From contig UYJD01000002.1 of NCBI GenBank assembly GCA_900618795.1, forward strand, positions 2,549,077-2,613,076: a stretch of 64,000 bases of DNA, given 5' to 3'. The DNA is from Cyanodermella asteris. Lineage: Eukaryota; Ascomycota; Lecanoromycetes; Ostropales; Stictidaceae. The position numbers and the translations under genes are program-made. This document shows, piece after piece, positions 1 through 11,421 of this stretch; position 1 is the stretch's first letter, and each line of letters opens with the position of its first letter. The notes under the pieces were generated by a model, which worked only from the letters and a program-made list of their open reading frames with translations, ran no database searches and was not told where the DNA came from.

Positions 1-818
1 TGGTCCGTTCCAACACTGCTGGCCGTCGTCCGTTAGTCCCAATCACAGCTGTTCGCCCTCAGATGCAGAAGATGCTGTCTCAGACCGTCTTCAGCAGCCA
101 GTACAATGCCCAGGCCATCGTTCAGCCCACTCGCCCTTCGGTCCCCCGCGCTCCTTATGGTCTCAGACGAACCTCCTCACTCCCTGGTCGTCTGAATCTC
201 GCGAAACCTGCTACCGTGGGTGGTCCGGCACACATGGCTCATGCCGATCCCGATTCCAACGCTGCTGCTATCATTGAAGGCGGGCCTCAAGCAAACGAAC
301 AAGGTCCCAACATGTCACGTACCTCTGCTGTCCTGACCCTGCTCATTACCACCGCACTTGTCGCTGTTTGCGCCGAGTTCCTTGTTGATAGCATCAACGA
401 ATTGGTCACCGAATCCCACATTACAGAGGCTTTTATAGGTTTGATCATTCTTCCGATTGTTGGCAACGCCGCAGAACACGTCACTGCTGTGACAGTTGCC
501 GCCAAGAACAAGGTCGATCTTGCGATTGGTGTTGCCGTGGGCAGCAGCATCCAGATTGCTCTGTTCGTCACCCCGATTGTCGTGCTCCTGGGATGGATCC
601 TCGACAAGGATATGAGCCTGTACTTTACGCTGTTCGAAACGGTCAGCTTGTTCGTTTCGGCCTTCATTGTCAACTTTTTGGTGCTCGACGGACGCAGCAA
701 CTACCTGGAAGGATCGCTTCTCTGTGCGGCGTACACGATCATTGCTGTCGCGGCCTTCTTCTATCCAAACTGCGATGCTAGTTCTGGAGCCACTTGCGCT
801 GGCACGGAGAACGTGTGA
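1..818 (+). CDS. Vacuolar Ca2+/H+ exchanger (VCX1/CAX family), 3' part
   Basis: C-terminal part of a calcium/proton antiporter of the CaCA superfamily, which loads Ca2+ into the vacuole in exchange for protons. The frame is already open at base 3, so the gene starts outside the window; a possible splice acceptor sits just before the ATG at 63, so the first 62 bases could also be intron. A polar linker of about 95 residues, rich in Ser, Pro and Arg, is followed by several hydrophobic helices. The second alpha-repeat is clear: GNAAEH near residue 140 of the visible frame, then a GSSIQIALF segment, both characteristic of CAX exchangers. The linker between the two halves looks long for the family and could be regulatory (inference). 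It ends convergently with the OSBP-related gene. Confidence 0.9.
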   Translation, partial: VRSNTAGRRPLVPITAVRPQMQKMLSQTVFSSQYNAQAIVQPTRPSVPRAPYGLRRTSSLPGRLNLAKPATVGGPAHMAHADPDSNAAAIIEGGPQANEQGPNMSRTSAVLTLLITTALVAVCAEFLVDSINELVTESHITEAFIGLIILPIVGNAAEHVTAVTVAAKNKVDLAIGVAVGSSIQIALFVTPIVVLLGWILDKDMSLYFTLFETVSLFVSAFIVNFLVLDGRSNYLEGSLLCAAYTIIAVAAFFYPNCDASSGATCAGTENV

Positions 819-1279
819 GCGGTCGGAGCTGATATTGTTGCTCAGGTTGCTATCAATCTACGAGCTTTATTATGAGCTTTGTTCTACGGAGATGGTGTGA
901 TCTCTTCGGACGTCCAGTCTTTTCATGAAGTGGGCATTGTCACCAATATGGCAAGACCAGTCCTTACGACTGCATCGAATGTGATGATTTGCCTACATAT
1001 TACATTGACTCTCTCATTGTGCACTGCTTGATAGTTTCGTATTTGTATCAGCTCTTCATTTTCACCTGGCACAGTTTGTAGTGTGATCTTGACGTTGAAC
1101 ATGATCGTAAATACGTCTTCTCATTCATCAGGAAAACAAGCACAACCAGTGGCGCGTCTAATTTTGGCCTTACAATGCTGCTAATACCGCTTCGTCCGAT
1201 ACAAGAGATCGGCGAACAGGCCTTGTTGATGCGGATGTTGGGTCCCCGAGCCGCGATTAAACTTCTTCCTCAGCGGTAC
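819..1279. other. Convergent 3' intergenic spacer
   Basis: About 460 bases between two convergent genes. I see only short open frames and AT-rich stretches that would serve as 3' untranslated regions; no RNA gene or repeat is recognisable. Confidence 0.6.
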
Positions 1280-3018
1280 CTAACCTTGAGCATCGACAAA
1301 TTCGTCCCGCTCCCCCGTGTCCGTGTCTAAACGCTCAATCACGCTGGGAGGTCCGGATGATGCTGTCTTGTCCACGGCGTTGTTACCTTGCTGTAGCTCG
1401 GCGAGCATGGTGTGGTTGCCACCTACGGCCGCCGCGGCGGCTTGGGGCGCTGCGCTGCTGTCGCCAAAGTCTATCAAGTCCCCTTGACCGGTGACCTGGT
1501 GTGAAGTCGACGCCGGAGCGGGAACGCTTGTGGTAGTCTGCGTAGCGCCCGTGGGGACGCTGGATGTAAATTGTTGGACTGGAGCCGCCGCCGCAGCGTT
1601 CGTTCCGTGCGATGGGTTCGAAGGTTGAGGCGCGGGACCTGAACCTTGCGATGGCACCGACACCATTTCGCTCGCCTGGGCTTGGCCTAGAGTCTGACCA
1701 GGGAGGACCGGGTATATAGCTAGGATTTGTTTGACAATCTCATCTGGAGTAGAGCCATTAATTTCGGCGTCGATCAGCCAATCCAGGTTATCCTCTCCAG
1801 GCTCAAGGCAAGGCGGCACGGCACGGAAAAGTTTCGGGTGCCATTCTTCTCCCTTCTCAAGCCTCGCCGCCGCATCGGCTCGCTGCTGTTCTTCGATTGC
1901 GGTTTTGCTATCCGTCGCAGCCTCGTGGTTGACTTCCCGGATCGCCTTCGTGGTGGCTGCCCACAGTTTCTGACTTTCGCGCTCCTCTTGCTCCTCGAGC
2001 GGTCGTGCTTTCGGCGGCTGGTGCCGGGCGTGTGTGGCGTCGAAGAGGAGGTCCTTCTTCTTGGTCGTGTGGTCGATGATGAACATTTCTTGCGTCCAGT
2101 TTCCTGACAGCTCGTAGAGTACTTGTCCGGTCTGCTCGTTCTTGATTGTGCCGCCGATCAGATTGTACCCTCCGCCGACCCATCCTTTTGTTTTGAATTC
2201 AATGTCGGCTCGGAGGTGTGTTTCTGGGCAGGTGATCTGGACGTGGTCGCCTAGTTCCATTTTCATCTTACCGAAGAGGATCCCGCGAGCGTACATGTTT
2301 GGCTGTGTGATGAAGTAGCGTTCGCCAGTCTTGCACACTTCATTCCGGTTAGTGAAGCGGAGAATCGCAACACCTTCCATGAAGCTTCCGACCGAGTTTC
2401 CGAGAAACTTGCTGCGCGGCTTGAGCGTACCGTCGACACGAATGTGATGATGCGGGACAGCATAGTAGTAGCTCGACTTTGGCGGGTGATGTGATGTCTG
2501 CTCCGATATGTAGTATCCCTTTGTTCCATCTTCATAGTCCCAGTAGCCCGTAAAGATCTCGCCCAAGATTGGGTTCAGAGGCTTCTTGACACCGGAAGGG
2601 CGTATATGCCACCCACTCATGTAGAACTTGATTACCGCCACGAAGCGTGCAACAGGGTCGTCTATGTCGGGTATCGGGAGGAGATTTTCGGGGTGTGCCA
2701 TGAAATTTGTGATGCGCTCGAGCATTGAACGCGGTTCGAGGATGAAGGTGGGTAGGGTGATTCTGGACAGATCGGCGCCGGGTCTCAGTTGCGATATGAT
2801 GTGTGAGAGGACATTGTTCTGTTGGTCGTCGACGACTGGGACATGTCAGCGCAGGTGTGACACCAGGTTTAAGTGGGTTACTTACCGGTCTCGTCTTCGG
2901 TGCCGGCGCCAGCGCTGTCAGGTCTCCCTTCGTCCTGCGACCCGCCGAATCCCGACTCTGGAAGCTGTTAGCACCGAGGGAATGCGGCGGTGTAATAGAG
3001 ACACGTACTAAGGGACAT
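1280..3018 (-). CDS. Oxysterol-binding protein-related protein (Osh6/Osh7-like)
   Basis: Lipid-transfer protein of the OSBP family, which moves sterol or phosphatidylserine against PI4P at ER-membrane contacts. Exons on the minus strand are 3009-3018, 2886-2957 and 1280-2835 (545 aa). The first exon is only 10 nt; starting at the ATG at 3018 puts all three exons in one frame and yields the expected segment TLPTFILEPRSMLERITNF. The family fingerprint EQTSHHPP is present, with downstream GKMKMELGDH and WVGGGYNLIGGTI. There is no PH or ankyrin domain, so it is a short-type Osh protein; the last ~170 residues are a low-complexity Pro/Ala/Gln/Thr tail beyond the lipid-binding fold. It is divergent from the GIG1-like gene with a ~580-bp shared promoter. 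Substrate specificity within the family is inferred, not shown. Confidence 0.92.
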
Positions 3019-3598
3019 GCGGCGGTGGCCATGAGTGCTCAAGCCAAGAGGCATGGTGGTAGAAGCGACGAGTCAGACTCTGACGATGCTGGGGACCCAC
3101 TGGCCGAGTTGCGGGGGCCAGAAATTGGTGCTTGGAAGATAGCGAGGGTCCGTCAATGTAGATATATCATGAGAAGCGGCCTGTACAATGATCTTGGAAG
3201 CAGCTGGGCTTTGGAGAGTGAGTGGAAGCTGGGCAGCCGCTGGCTGAGCGAGTCGAATGAGTTGCCTTGGGTGTCTGCGCCTGTGTGTGTGATGTCGCTC
3301 GCGGCAGAGCGCTGTCGTCATTGGTGAACCGAAGCCAACTGGATTCTTTGCACTTTCGCTTTCGCTTCCGCCCCTCTTCGGCTCTTCCCACCCATTTCCC
3401 ACTTTTCATAAGCATAAATCGCGCCAAGCCCGGCTGTCACTCGCCAGTCGCTTCAGACGCGCTCAACCGCTAACACGGCCCCGCCAACCACTCATTTTCT
3501 TATTCATCATGTTGCGTATCACCTTCGAGAACGAAACAGATAGAATATAGACCTGGCTTTGATTGCAAGCGTTTGCGTATATTTTTTGTTCTTCCACC
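3019..3598. promoter_or_regulatory. Shared divergent promoter region
   Basis: About 580 bases between the OSBP-related gene (minus) and the GIG1-like gene (plus). Pyrimidine-rich tracts precede the plus-strand start. No specific operator could be assigned. Confidence 0.4.
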
Positions 3599-4270
3599 AT
3601 GGCTGAGACTTCCCCCAAAAGCACCCCATACTGGCTCGTCAACGTTGACCCGACACTTCATCCCGCAGAATGCCCTGAATATCTCCTTCACGTCGACGAC
3701 AGCGACAAGGCCGTCCTCGCCACTCCAGACAGTGAATACCAGCTACTCGACTGGCCACAAGTCCAGAATATTGTGACCAGCAACCGAATCGACCTGTTCA
3801 AGCGCGTGCCGTCCGAGCTACGAAAGTACCTTGAATACACCTGGAAACTAAAACGGCGCTTTGGCTCCGTCATGCGCTTCATAGTCGAGGAGCGCCTGCG
3901 CTGGCCGACTATCCAACCCGAGGATCCTGTACCATTTGCGAGCCCGAATGACTACACCATCCTATTCAACGATTGGCCCTACGGGCTGACCACAGACATT
4001 GTACATCTTGTCGTCTGGACAAAGTTCGCTTTTGAAGACGACATCGAGACGGGCGATATGACAGCCAAGACACGTGCCATGATAGACGATTTCGTCACCA
4101 AGACGTTCCGTTCTCATGTCCCTTCCTGTGATGTCCTTTGGTTCCGAAACTGGGCGAGCCTGAAAAGTATCCACGCCGTCGAGCATTTCCACGTATTGTT
4201 GCATGACGCAGATCCCGAATTCATACGAACCATCACGAATGCCGATATCCCAATGAGTCGACGAGTCTGA
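3599..4270 (+). CDS. GIG1-like protein (DUF3605 family)
   Basis: Protein of 223 aa matching the fungal DUF3605 family, whose Candida albicans member Gig1 is induced by N-acetylglucosamine; the biochemical function is unknown. The start was chosen at ACCATGG (3599), which has a strong Kozak context, rather than an upstream in-frame ATG. Family features visible by eye are the ILFNDWPYG segment, LVVWTKF, an NWxxLKSI stretch and EHFHVLL near the C-terminus. It is intronless and appears soluble. The neighbouring OSBP-related gene on the other side of the promoter suggests no functional link. Confidence 0.85.
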   Translation: MAETSPKSTPYWLVNVDPTLHPAECPEYLLHVDDSDKAVLATPDSEYQLLDWPQVQNIVTSNRIDLFKRVPSELRKYLEYTWKLKRRFGSVMRFIVEERLRWPTIQPEDPVPFASPNDYTILFNDWPYGLTTDIVHLVVWTKFAFEDDIETGDMTAKTRAMIDDFVTKTFRSHVPSCDVLWFRNWASLKSIHAVEHFHVLLHDADPEFIRTITNADIPMSRRV

Positions 4271-4469
4271 AATCCCACCTTGGCAATACAAGCACGAAAA
4301 CATATAGTCGGATCCATCAAAGTGTGAAGAGCACACAAATTATCGTACGTCCAGGGTATCAACGCCACGGGAAATGCCCCGTTATAGCACCCCCAAGCTC
4401 ATAAACGCCTATTTTGCGAAACTCGAATCCCAAGTCACTCAGCTATCCTCGAACATCGCAGTGCGTTCT

Positions 4470-5241
4470 TCAGCCATAGCGCATTGGTTGTTGCTGTGCT
4501 GGTTTTCCGCTTCCACCCCAGCCTGCACCGGGACCTCCGGGGCCTCCGGGTGGTGCTATACCAGGCGGCGGACCTCCACCATTCTTTTGCGACTGTACGT
4601 CTGGTCGGTTGCTTGCTAATGTTAGAGCCCGTCAGACGAAAATCAGCAGCTGGATGAACTCACACCAAATCTTCCTTGAAGTTGCAGACTGGACATGCGA
4701 CCAGCTCGTATGAGCCGCAAGCCATGGGGATGAGAGGCTGGGGGATTTGTCAGTTCGCTCGTGATGTTAGACGGTTGGTTGACCGTTGGAGGTTTTACAT
4801 ACGACGAAGCAGATGGTGAAGAATGGCCTGCATTTCAGTCAGCTCTCCGACTCCTTAGATGCATCACAACGGCGTTTCAGGAATATACAGCAAGATGAAA
4901 CATTTCATGATCAATACCAAAAGATGGAATGAAAGGGAGGTCCAGCTTACCATTCAGTCATGCACCGGGCAGACCAGTTGCCACCTGGAACGAACTATCA
5001 GCCCTTGAATTCGTTGAAAGCCTTGGCTCATTTCGGGCCGACATACAGTTCTTGCACTGTGCAGTAACATTCTCATAACCCTTCAAATGTCCGTGAAAGT
5101 CTTTTTTACACCATCAGCATCTCGCTCGTATTTAATTAGCCTTTCCGAAAACGTGCTCAGAAAAGATTGAGCGGGTTTCGCACGAGGCTGCATGCGGGTC
5201 CGCCCCGTACCGTGCGTGCCGAAAGTGATACAGAACGCCAT
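4470..5241 (-). CDS. Small zinc-ribbon protein (zinc_ribbon_15 type)
   Basis: Short protein of 119 aa encoded by six small exons: 5211-5241, 5047-5100, 4951-4984, 4803-4827, 4664-4737 and 4470-4611. The joins are supported by phase and by family pattern: an N-terminal MAFCITFGTH, then CKNC, a hydrophobic core with PFFTICFVPLIP, then CPVC and a short NRPDVQ motif, followed by a Gly/Pro/Gln-rich tail. The two CxxC pairs form the expected zinc knuckle. Function of the family is unknown. The last intron appears to skip an AG directly after its CTAAC branch site and to use a CAAG four bases later; using the first AG would change the frame of the tail. Five introns in 0.8 kb is unusually dense for this window. 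Confidence 0.85.
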
Positions 5242-8157
5242 GCTGAGATCTCAGTCGACGGAGTGATATCACGGTGGAGCGAAGATGCGATTTCTTGTTC
5301 GAATAGATGGTTTGAAGGCGGTCTTTTTACCGATAGTGGCGAGAGGACAGTTCAGGTCGGGTGCAGTTTAATGTGAGGGAAATGGAGGCATGAAGATCGC
5401 GTGGCGCCAAGGGTGGCTCAGCCTCGATGCACGACGTAACTGTGGCGCCAAGCTGTCTTGCATTTCAAGTTCTTGGACACGGAGTGGCTCTTCTTGTCTC
5501 ATGCACCACTCGGCCTGGTGACTAGGTAGAGACGGCGCGACTTTGCGATTTCGATGCTGGACCTTTGTCGTGTTGTATATGCGAAGAGTCACGTATGCAC
5601 AGGGACTTTCTCATTCGCGTGAACTTTATCTTGGTCTGCTCGGTCAATGTTGCTCGAACAATGTCCTTTCTGATTATTTGCTTTTACAAAAAAAAACGAA
5701 GAAGAACACAACAAAACTCGTCGCGAATTTGTGCGGAACCTACATTTCAATACTCGTCACCGCTGGAGATGCGCGCCAATTCTCCATGTCTTCTTGGCTG
5801 TAAAGCGGCTTCTGCAAGTGACCTCTCAAGTTTTGAATTTCAGCATATTTCGCGGTCGCAAGGCTCAAGCTGCCTATATCCTAGACCTCGAGCGGTTGCA
5901 CATGCGTGGCGCCTATGATGCTACGGATCGCGACGGCATTCAATGGATACGACGACACAAAACGTATCGCCGGGAGCAAAGCTCGCGAATCTGCAACGCT
6001 TGCGATAACATCAATTTCCTGCCAATTCCCGAAATGTTGAACAGGGATAGGAGGGCGTCATCGCAATACAGAAAGGTGCGGAAATCTTCGCTATTGCGAA
6101 TGGGCGATGTAGGACAGAAAGCGTTGTAGAAGCAAAGTGTCCCCTGGTTTGGAGTATGACGATCCTGAGTCTGGCATCGTCAGGTCGCAAGGCCAGATAT
6201 ATGGTGAACATTGAAGCTCGCAGAAATGGTCGTCTCGGAAACGATGTAGGTAGCCGCAATCTTGGTCCGTCTCGAGGGATGATGTCTTGAACTTTGCTTG
6301 GTTTTAGCCTTGCATTGGAAGGAGCCGAAACAATATTCGGGCCCGAATACGTGGGTTTGTGGTTAGTTTAGGAGCCGAGACAGTCCGGTCCGTGACTTTG
6401 CTGAGCGGTTGTTGAATATATAAAGACGTACAGGAGACTCTCTGAGGACCGTCAGCCATGTTGGAATCTGACAAGGTATTTTGTACCCGTCTCTTTCAGT
6501 CTAGATCGAGCGCGACGGCACATTCACGTTGCCAGTAAGATCTAGCATGATTAAACTTGAAGCTGAGCACGAATTGCACATGGCATGTAGGCAGAGGTGC
6601 GGGCGTGAAACAATCTGTGAGGGTTCCGAAGGCAGTTGAGGTCGTCATTCGCAGGGGATTGCCACAGAAATTGCCTTGTGAGATGCCCCTGCACGTTGGC
6701 GAGTGCTCCACCAGTTGCATGTTAGCACGGAAAAATAACAAAGCCATTCTGCGTACAGGAACTTGACATGGATATGGGTGAACCAAAACAGACAGAGATA
6801 CGACTGGGTCTTGGCAAGTATGTCTCAAGTGGACATTCAGGGAGCACCTCCGCCTTGTACGACGGCATCCCAGTAAATTCAGAGCCCAACATGAGTCCTT
6901 CGGGGCATTTGCCCAATGGCCGTCGAATGCGGCGTTTTGATAGTAGAGCAAGGCGGGCTGACACAAGACATGGCGCGCGTATTTGCCTGCCTGCTGCGAG
7001 TGCTACTTTTGTGAGTCTTTCTTTGTGTACCTGAATGAGTAGTTGTGAGGCTATACCTTCAGCTCCATATAGTGGTACTTACCTAAGTACATTCCAATGT
7101 CGACGAAACGACTTAGGTCAGTTAACTATCAGATGTTTCCTTCACGACCCATGTCAGCCCGCCTCGAGAGGGTATGCTGCCTTCGCCGTCTCACCGCATT
7201 CCGACGCACATGTTCTATTGCCTGCTGTGTAACGTGTAGGGTCTCCACTCCGTGGGCCACGAGAAGGCGACCGTCGACCGTGTGTCTTCACCACATCACT
7301 ACTCAGCCACATTCGGAGAGTCGGCACATGCACGTCGAGACGTACGATGGCTAATCGGATCAGGAACCAAGTCATGCCAGCCGCAGACGGCGACAGCGTG
7401 CGTCGACTGGGCCTGTTGACGTGCAGCAGGCCAAGGAGCCACGAGCTGATCAGACGGCACCAACCACTGGAAACGAACGAAGACGCATTTTACACGAGAC
7501 GGCGTGTCACCTCATAATGTTCGTAGAAGTGTTGCCGATGGCGAATGGAAGTGCTGGTAGGTAGGTACCTCTAGATGAGAAAGCAGAAGTCAGCCCGCGG
7601 ATTCCGTCTTGTCGTCATCCATGTGAAGAGGGAAAAACACTATGATCGTGCTTGTTGCTTGCGCAGAAGCAATCTCTCCACAGCCGGATCTACCGCCGAG
7701 GTGGAGCTAAAACTGCCGAACGTTGAAACGAGCTCCACGGCCCTGATGCTTTTGTCCGATCAGAATTCTTCTCTACCTTGTGGAGAAGTGAGGGTGCGAA
7801 AGAAAAAACAACAGTGGGCTGGCTTTCATCGACGGCTCGTGCAGCACGGCTCCCACGGACTTTCACTGGCTCCTCAGGATCCGATTGTGTGCCCGTCAAA
7901 TTCACCTGGCAGCGCTTGCACGGTCGCCGCGCTTGACGAAAGAGTCAGTCGCATGACTGGGGAAAGGATTCGTGAGCCAGATCTCTACTTTTGATCCTTT
8001 TCCTTTCGGCGGGGTGGACCTTCCGGGCTCTCGTCCATCCTTCGACCAAAGCAGGCATCCGCTCCAAGCTTTGATATCTACTTATAAGCATACTTTGACT
8101 GCCAGCTTACTCCCCCGATGCTGACAAGTCGACCTTACTCTATTCTTTGTCTCTGCC
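5242..8157. other. 2.9-kb stretch without recognisable gene
   Basis: Only short, overlapping open frames with no family resemblance on either strand. It includes the promoter of the downstream MFS gene. No tandem array, tRNA or transposon end was recognised. It could hold a non-coding RNA or strongly decayed sequence, which cannot be judged by eye. Confidence 0.5.
8083..8088 (+). promoter_or_regulatory. TATA-like box of the MFS gene
   Basis: TATAAG lies about 70 bases upstream of the MFS start codon in a pyrimidine-rich context, a plausible core promoter position. Assigned by position only. Confidence 0.35.
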
Positions 8158-9813
8158 ATGTGGTCTTGGATTCCTTGCAGCCAAGGTCGGCGTCCATTCC
8201 TGCTGGAATACCGTTCAGCGGAATGGTTCATCCTCATTTCTGTCTCAATAGCCATCTACAGTGAGATATTCCTTTACGATGTCATTGTTCCGGTCATACC
8301 TTTCGCCCTCGAGACGCGGATCGGGGTTGCTCCAGAGCAGACTCAAAAGTGGACTGCAATATTGCTAGCCGTCTACGCTGCATTCCTCCTGGCTTTCTCG
8401 CCAGTCGCTGGTTGGGTGGCCGACAGGACGGCGACGAGACGACTCCCCCTACTGGTATCATTAATCACATTCACTGGAGCAACCTTCCTGTTGATGTTTG
8501 GACGGACCATCGGGGCTTTGATTGCCGGGAGGGCGTTGCAAGGTGCATCTGCTGCAGCAGTGTGGTCAATTGGACTCGCGCTGATTGTCGACACAGTTGG
8601 AGTGGACAAGGTCGGCGAAGCATCTGGTTATGTTGCTCTCAGCATGTCATTGGGACTCTTTACTGGACCTCTACTTGGCGGTGTCGTCTACCAAAAAGCC
8701 GGCTACTACGCCGTATTCTACATGTGCATCGGCATCATAATCTTGGACATTATCCTCAGACTCCTGATGGTCGAAAAGCGCGTGGCGAAACAATGGCTTG
8801 AACCAAGACCAGTCGATGTGGAAGCCGAGCCAAGGTCCGAGCAGACTGGGCCGATGATGGATCTGAGTGACGAAAAGACGGTTAATAGAGAGAAGACATC
8901 ATCGCCGTTGAACCCCACCAGTGGCACGAGCGACCACGGATGCAGCCCCACGCGTTCCACGGAAAACGGGACCATACCTTTGACCGCATCAATCCAACCA
9001 TCACAACCAGTGCAGCATCCGGGTCAGGTGGAGGAGCGAGATGCAGCAGAGCAGTCGAAGCCGGCAAAACACCGCATCCCCATAGTCTTCACATTGCTGT
9101 CCTCCAGACGACTCCTAATCGCGCTCTGGGGGACGACAGCAGTCAGCACCATCTTCAGCTCCTTCGATACCATCGTGCCCCTGCGCGTCGCCAACCTCTT
9201 CCAATGGGACAGCATCGGCGCCGGCCTGATCTTCCTCGCGATCGTGGTTCCCTCATTCCTGAGCCCGGTCATAGGCATGATCGCAGACCGCTTCGGCGCC
9301 CGACTCATTACGACAATCGGATTCCTGATCGTCTGTCCGACTCTGGTGTGCATGCGCTTCGTCGAGTACAACTCGATCGGACAGAAAGTTTTGCTTTGCG
9401 CGCTCCTGACTTGCGCCGGCGGCGCTCTGAGTATGCTGCTGGTGCCCTTGCTCGCTGAAATTACTCACTGTGTCGAAAGCACGCAGAATCGGTATCCTGA
9501 GAGATTTGCCGGACGAAGCGCGTATGCGCAGGGATACGGTTTGTTGAACACTGCTTATGCGGTTGGTACTTTGATCGGACCTCTTTGGAGTGGTTTCCTC
9601 GTCGATAGAGCCGGCTGGAGAACGGCGACTTGGTCGCTTGGCTTGTTTGCCGGCGTCACGGCCGTGCCAATGCTGCTTTATTCTGGAGGTTGGGTTGGAG
9701 AGCGAGGGTGGAGGGCAGAATTGTTCCACCCGAAGAGGGTAATTACGTCGAAGAATGAGGGCTCGAGTATGTCGGTGGCTCCTCAGGTGGGTGATGCTGC
9801 GACACAGGCATGA
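8158..9813 (+). CDS. MFS transporter, DHA1 / vesicular-amine-transporter-like
   Basis: Drug:H+ antiporter-type permease of the plasma membrane, 551 aa without introns. Twelve hydrophobic helices fall in two halves separated by a polar loop at about residues 220-310 rich in Ser, Thr, Pro and Glu. Motif A between helices 2 and 3 reads GWVADRTATRR, and its second copy in the C-terminal half is IGMIADRFGARL. The first half also has the GLFTGPLLGGVVY segment resembling motif C of antiporters. Fungal proteins of this shape export small toxic molecules or metabolites; the substrate is unknown here. No biosynthetic gene lies next to it, so a role in a gene cluster is not supported. Confidence 0.88.
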   Translation: MWSWIPCSQGRRPFLLEYRSAEWFILISVSIAIYSEIFLYDVIVPVIPFALETRIGVAPEQTQKWTAILLAVYAAFLLAFSPVAGWVADRTATRRLPLLVSLITFTGATFLLMFGRTIGALIAGRALQGASAAAVWSIGLALIVDTVGVDKVGEASGYVALSMSLGLFTGPLLGGVVYQKAGYYAVFYMCIGIIILDIILRLLMVEKRVAKQWLEPRPVDVEAEPRSEQTGPMMDLSDEKTVNREKTSSPLNPTSGTSDHGCSPTRSTENGTIPLTASIQPSQPVQHPGQVEERDAAEQSKPAKHRIPIVFTLLSSRRLLIALWGTTAVSTIFSSFDTIVPLRVANLFQWDSIGAGLIFLAIVVPSFLSPVIGMIADRFGARLITTIGFLIVCPTLVCMRFVEYNSIGQKVLLCALLTCAGGALSMLLVPLLAEITHCVESTQNRYPERFAGRSAYAQGYGLLNTAYAVGTLIGPLWSGFLVDRAGWRTATWSLGLFAGVTAVPMLLYSGGWVGERGWRAELFHPKRVITSKNEGSSMSVAPQVGDAATQA

Positions 9814-10433
9814 TGAAAATGAGTGACGACCCATGTACTTTTAATCGACCGGCATAAGCCCGCGAAAACAATTCATCTTCTCAATTATGACAAAATGAGA
9901 TGCGCAAAGGAGAAGGAAGACTTGTACGCCAAGAAGGCATCAGCGAGCGATTTTAGACACATTGCAGCGATCCAACTTGGTGTCTGCCCCGACATGTAGA
10001 GCGTTGCCTGTTGTTTCAGGTCATGGATTTGTATTGAGCCGACACCTAGTCGGAAGATGAAATGTCCACAACTCGTAACGTCTCTGAGAGCTCAGCCCTG
10101 ATTACGGACATTAAAGAAGCCGCAAATAAGCTTTCGGCAGATCGCGTCGGCGGGGATTCGCACGCCGCTGTCGATGACAACATAGCTAGTACTAACTTAG
10201 TAGTAGCTAGTAGAGCTTCCCCTGCACGGTGGCGACATTTGTCATACTTCGAACCTCCGTAATCACTCAACTCATCGACTACTATCTGATCCGCCATTAA
10301 ATTACTTCTTCTTCTTCCTCCTCCATCAACACGCTTCCTCAGCCAACTTCCACCAAACCGCACACCATCCACGATAGCGCGCATCCCAGCACCCCTCCTC
10401 ACCCCCCTCCTCCTCCTCATCCTCGCAATCGCA
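9814..10433. other. Intergenic region upstream of msrA
   Basis: About 620 bases with the 3' untranslated region of the MFS gene and a CT-rich stretch (10290-10430) typical of a fungal promoter and 5' leader for the msrA gene. No other feature seen. Confidence 0.5.
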
Positions 10434-11168
10434 ATGTCCAACCCAATGTCGTTCCTCAAGCAACTCATGCGACCCTTCCACAGCGCCGCCTCGGGCCTGA
10501 CCGCCGAGCAAGCCGCCTCCGTCACCGCCGCGCCCGCCGGCTCCCAAAAGGCGACCGTCGCCGCCGGCTGCTTCTGGGGCGTCGAGCACCTGTACCGCCA
10601 ACACTTCGGCGGAAAGGGCCTGTACGACGCGCAGGTCGGGTACGTTGGTGGAAACACGGAGAATCCGAGCTACAGGGCCGTCTGCAGCGGTGCCACGGGA
10701 CGTAAGTAAATTGACCCAAAACAAAATCCGAAACAAACGAGATGATGAGTGAGAGGGAGGGAGGGAGAGAGGGAGGAATGGATGAATTGGTGTTAATGTG
10801 AGATGCTAGATGCCGAAGCGCTACAAGTGACGTTTAACCCCGACGAAGTCTCGTATCGCACGCTCCTCGAATTCTTTTACAAGATGCACGATCCCACGAC
10901 CAAGAACCGGCAGGGGATGGATACGGGTACGCAGTACCGCAGCGGCATCTTCTACCACAGCGACGAGCAGAAGGCAATTGCAGAGGACGTGACGGCGAAA
11001 GCCCAGGCGCAGTGGTGGGGAAAGAACGGAGGCAAGATTACGACGGAGATTCTGCCCGCGGGGACGTGGTGGAATGCGGAGCAGTATCATCAGCTTTACT
11101 TGCATAACAATCCGGGCGGGTACGAGTGTCCGGCGCACCATGTTCGGAATTTCCCGGATTTGGAATGA
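10434..11168 (+). CDS. msrA: Peptide-methionine (S)-S-oxide reductase MsrA
   Basis: Reduces the S-epimer of methionine sulfoxide in proteins and free amino acid, repairing oxidative damage with thioredoxin as donor. Exons are 10434-10701 and 10810-11168 (208 aa); the 108-nt intron begins GTAAGT and the junction restores the family sequence SGATG-HAEALQVTF. The catalytic cysteine is Cys46 in the signature GCFWGVEH. GTQYRSGIFY and the C-terminal GGYECPAH, with a possible resolving Cys, are also present. The first ~35 residues are extra relative to the catalytic core and carry basic and hydroxylated residues, so mitochondrial targeting is possible (inference); a second in-frame Met lies at codon 5. 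Confidence 0.95.
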
Positions 11169-11421
11169 GTGCATGGTGGTGAGAGTGGAGGTCGGGGTGG
11201 TGTGAAGAGTAGGATGTGAGTGTTGGGATAACGAATGATTCACAATCTACAGAATTCGAACACTCGCGGTCCAAGTACGTTCTGGAATTGATTGATTGGG
11301 AAGACCTACTCGTCTCATCTGATTCGCACAATTTCATAATCTCATTTCCTATCGTTCACGACGATTTTAGGAGCGTTATCCAAAGATGTGGTGTCTGCTT
11401 ATCTTAGATTACTGTACTTTC

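Noticed and set aside
8158-9813. MFS transporter as part of a metabolite gene cluster
   Set aside because: No synthase, oxidase or regulator lies next to it; the nearest genes are msrA and a P450 relic.
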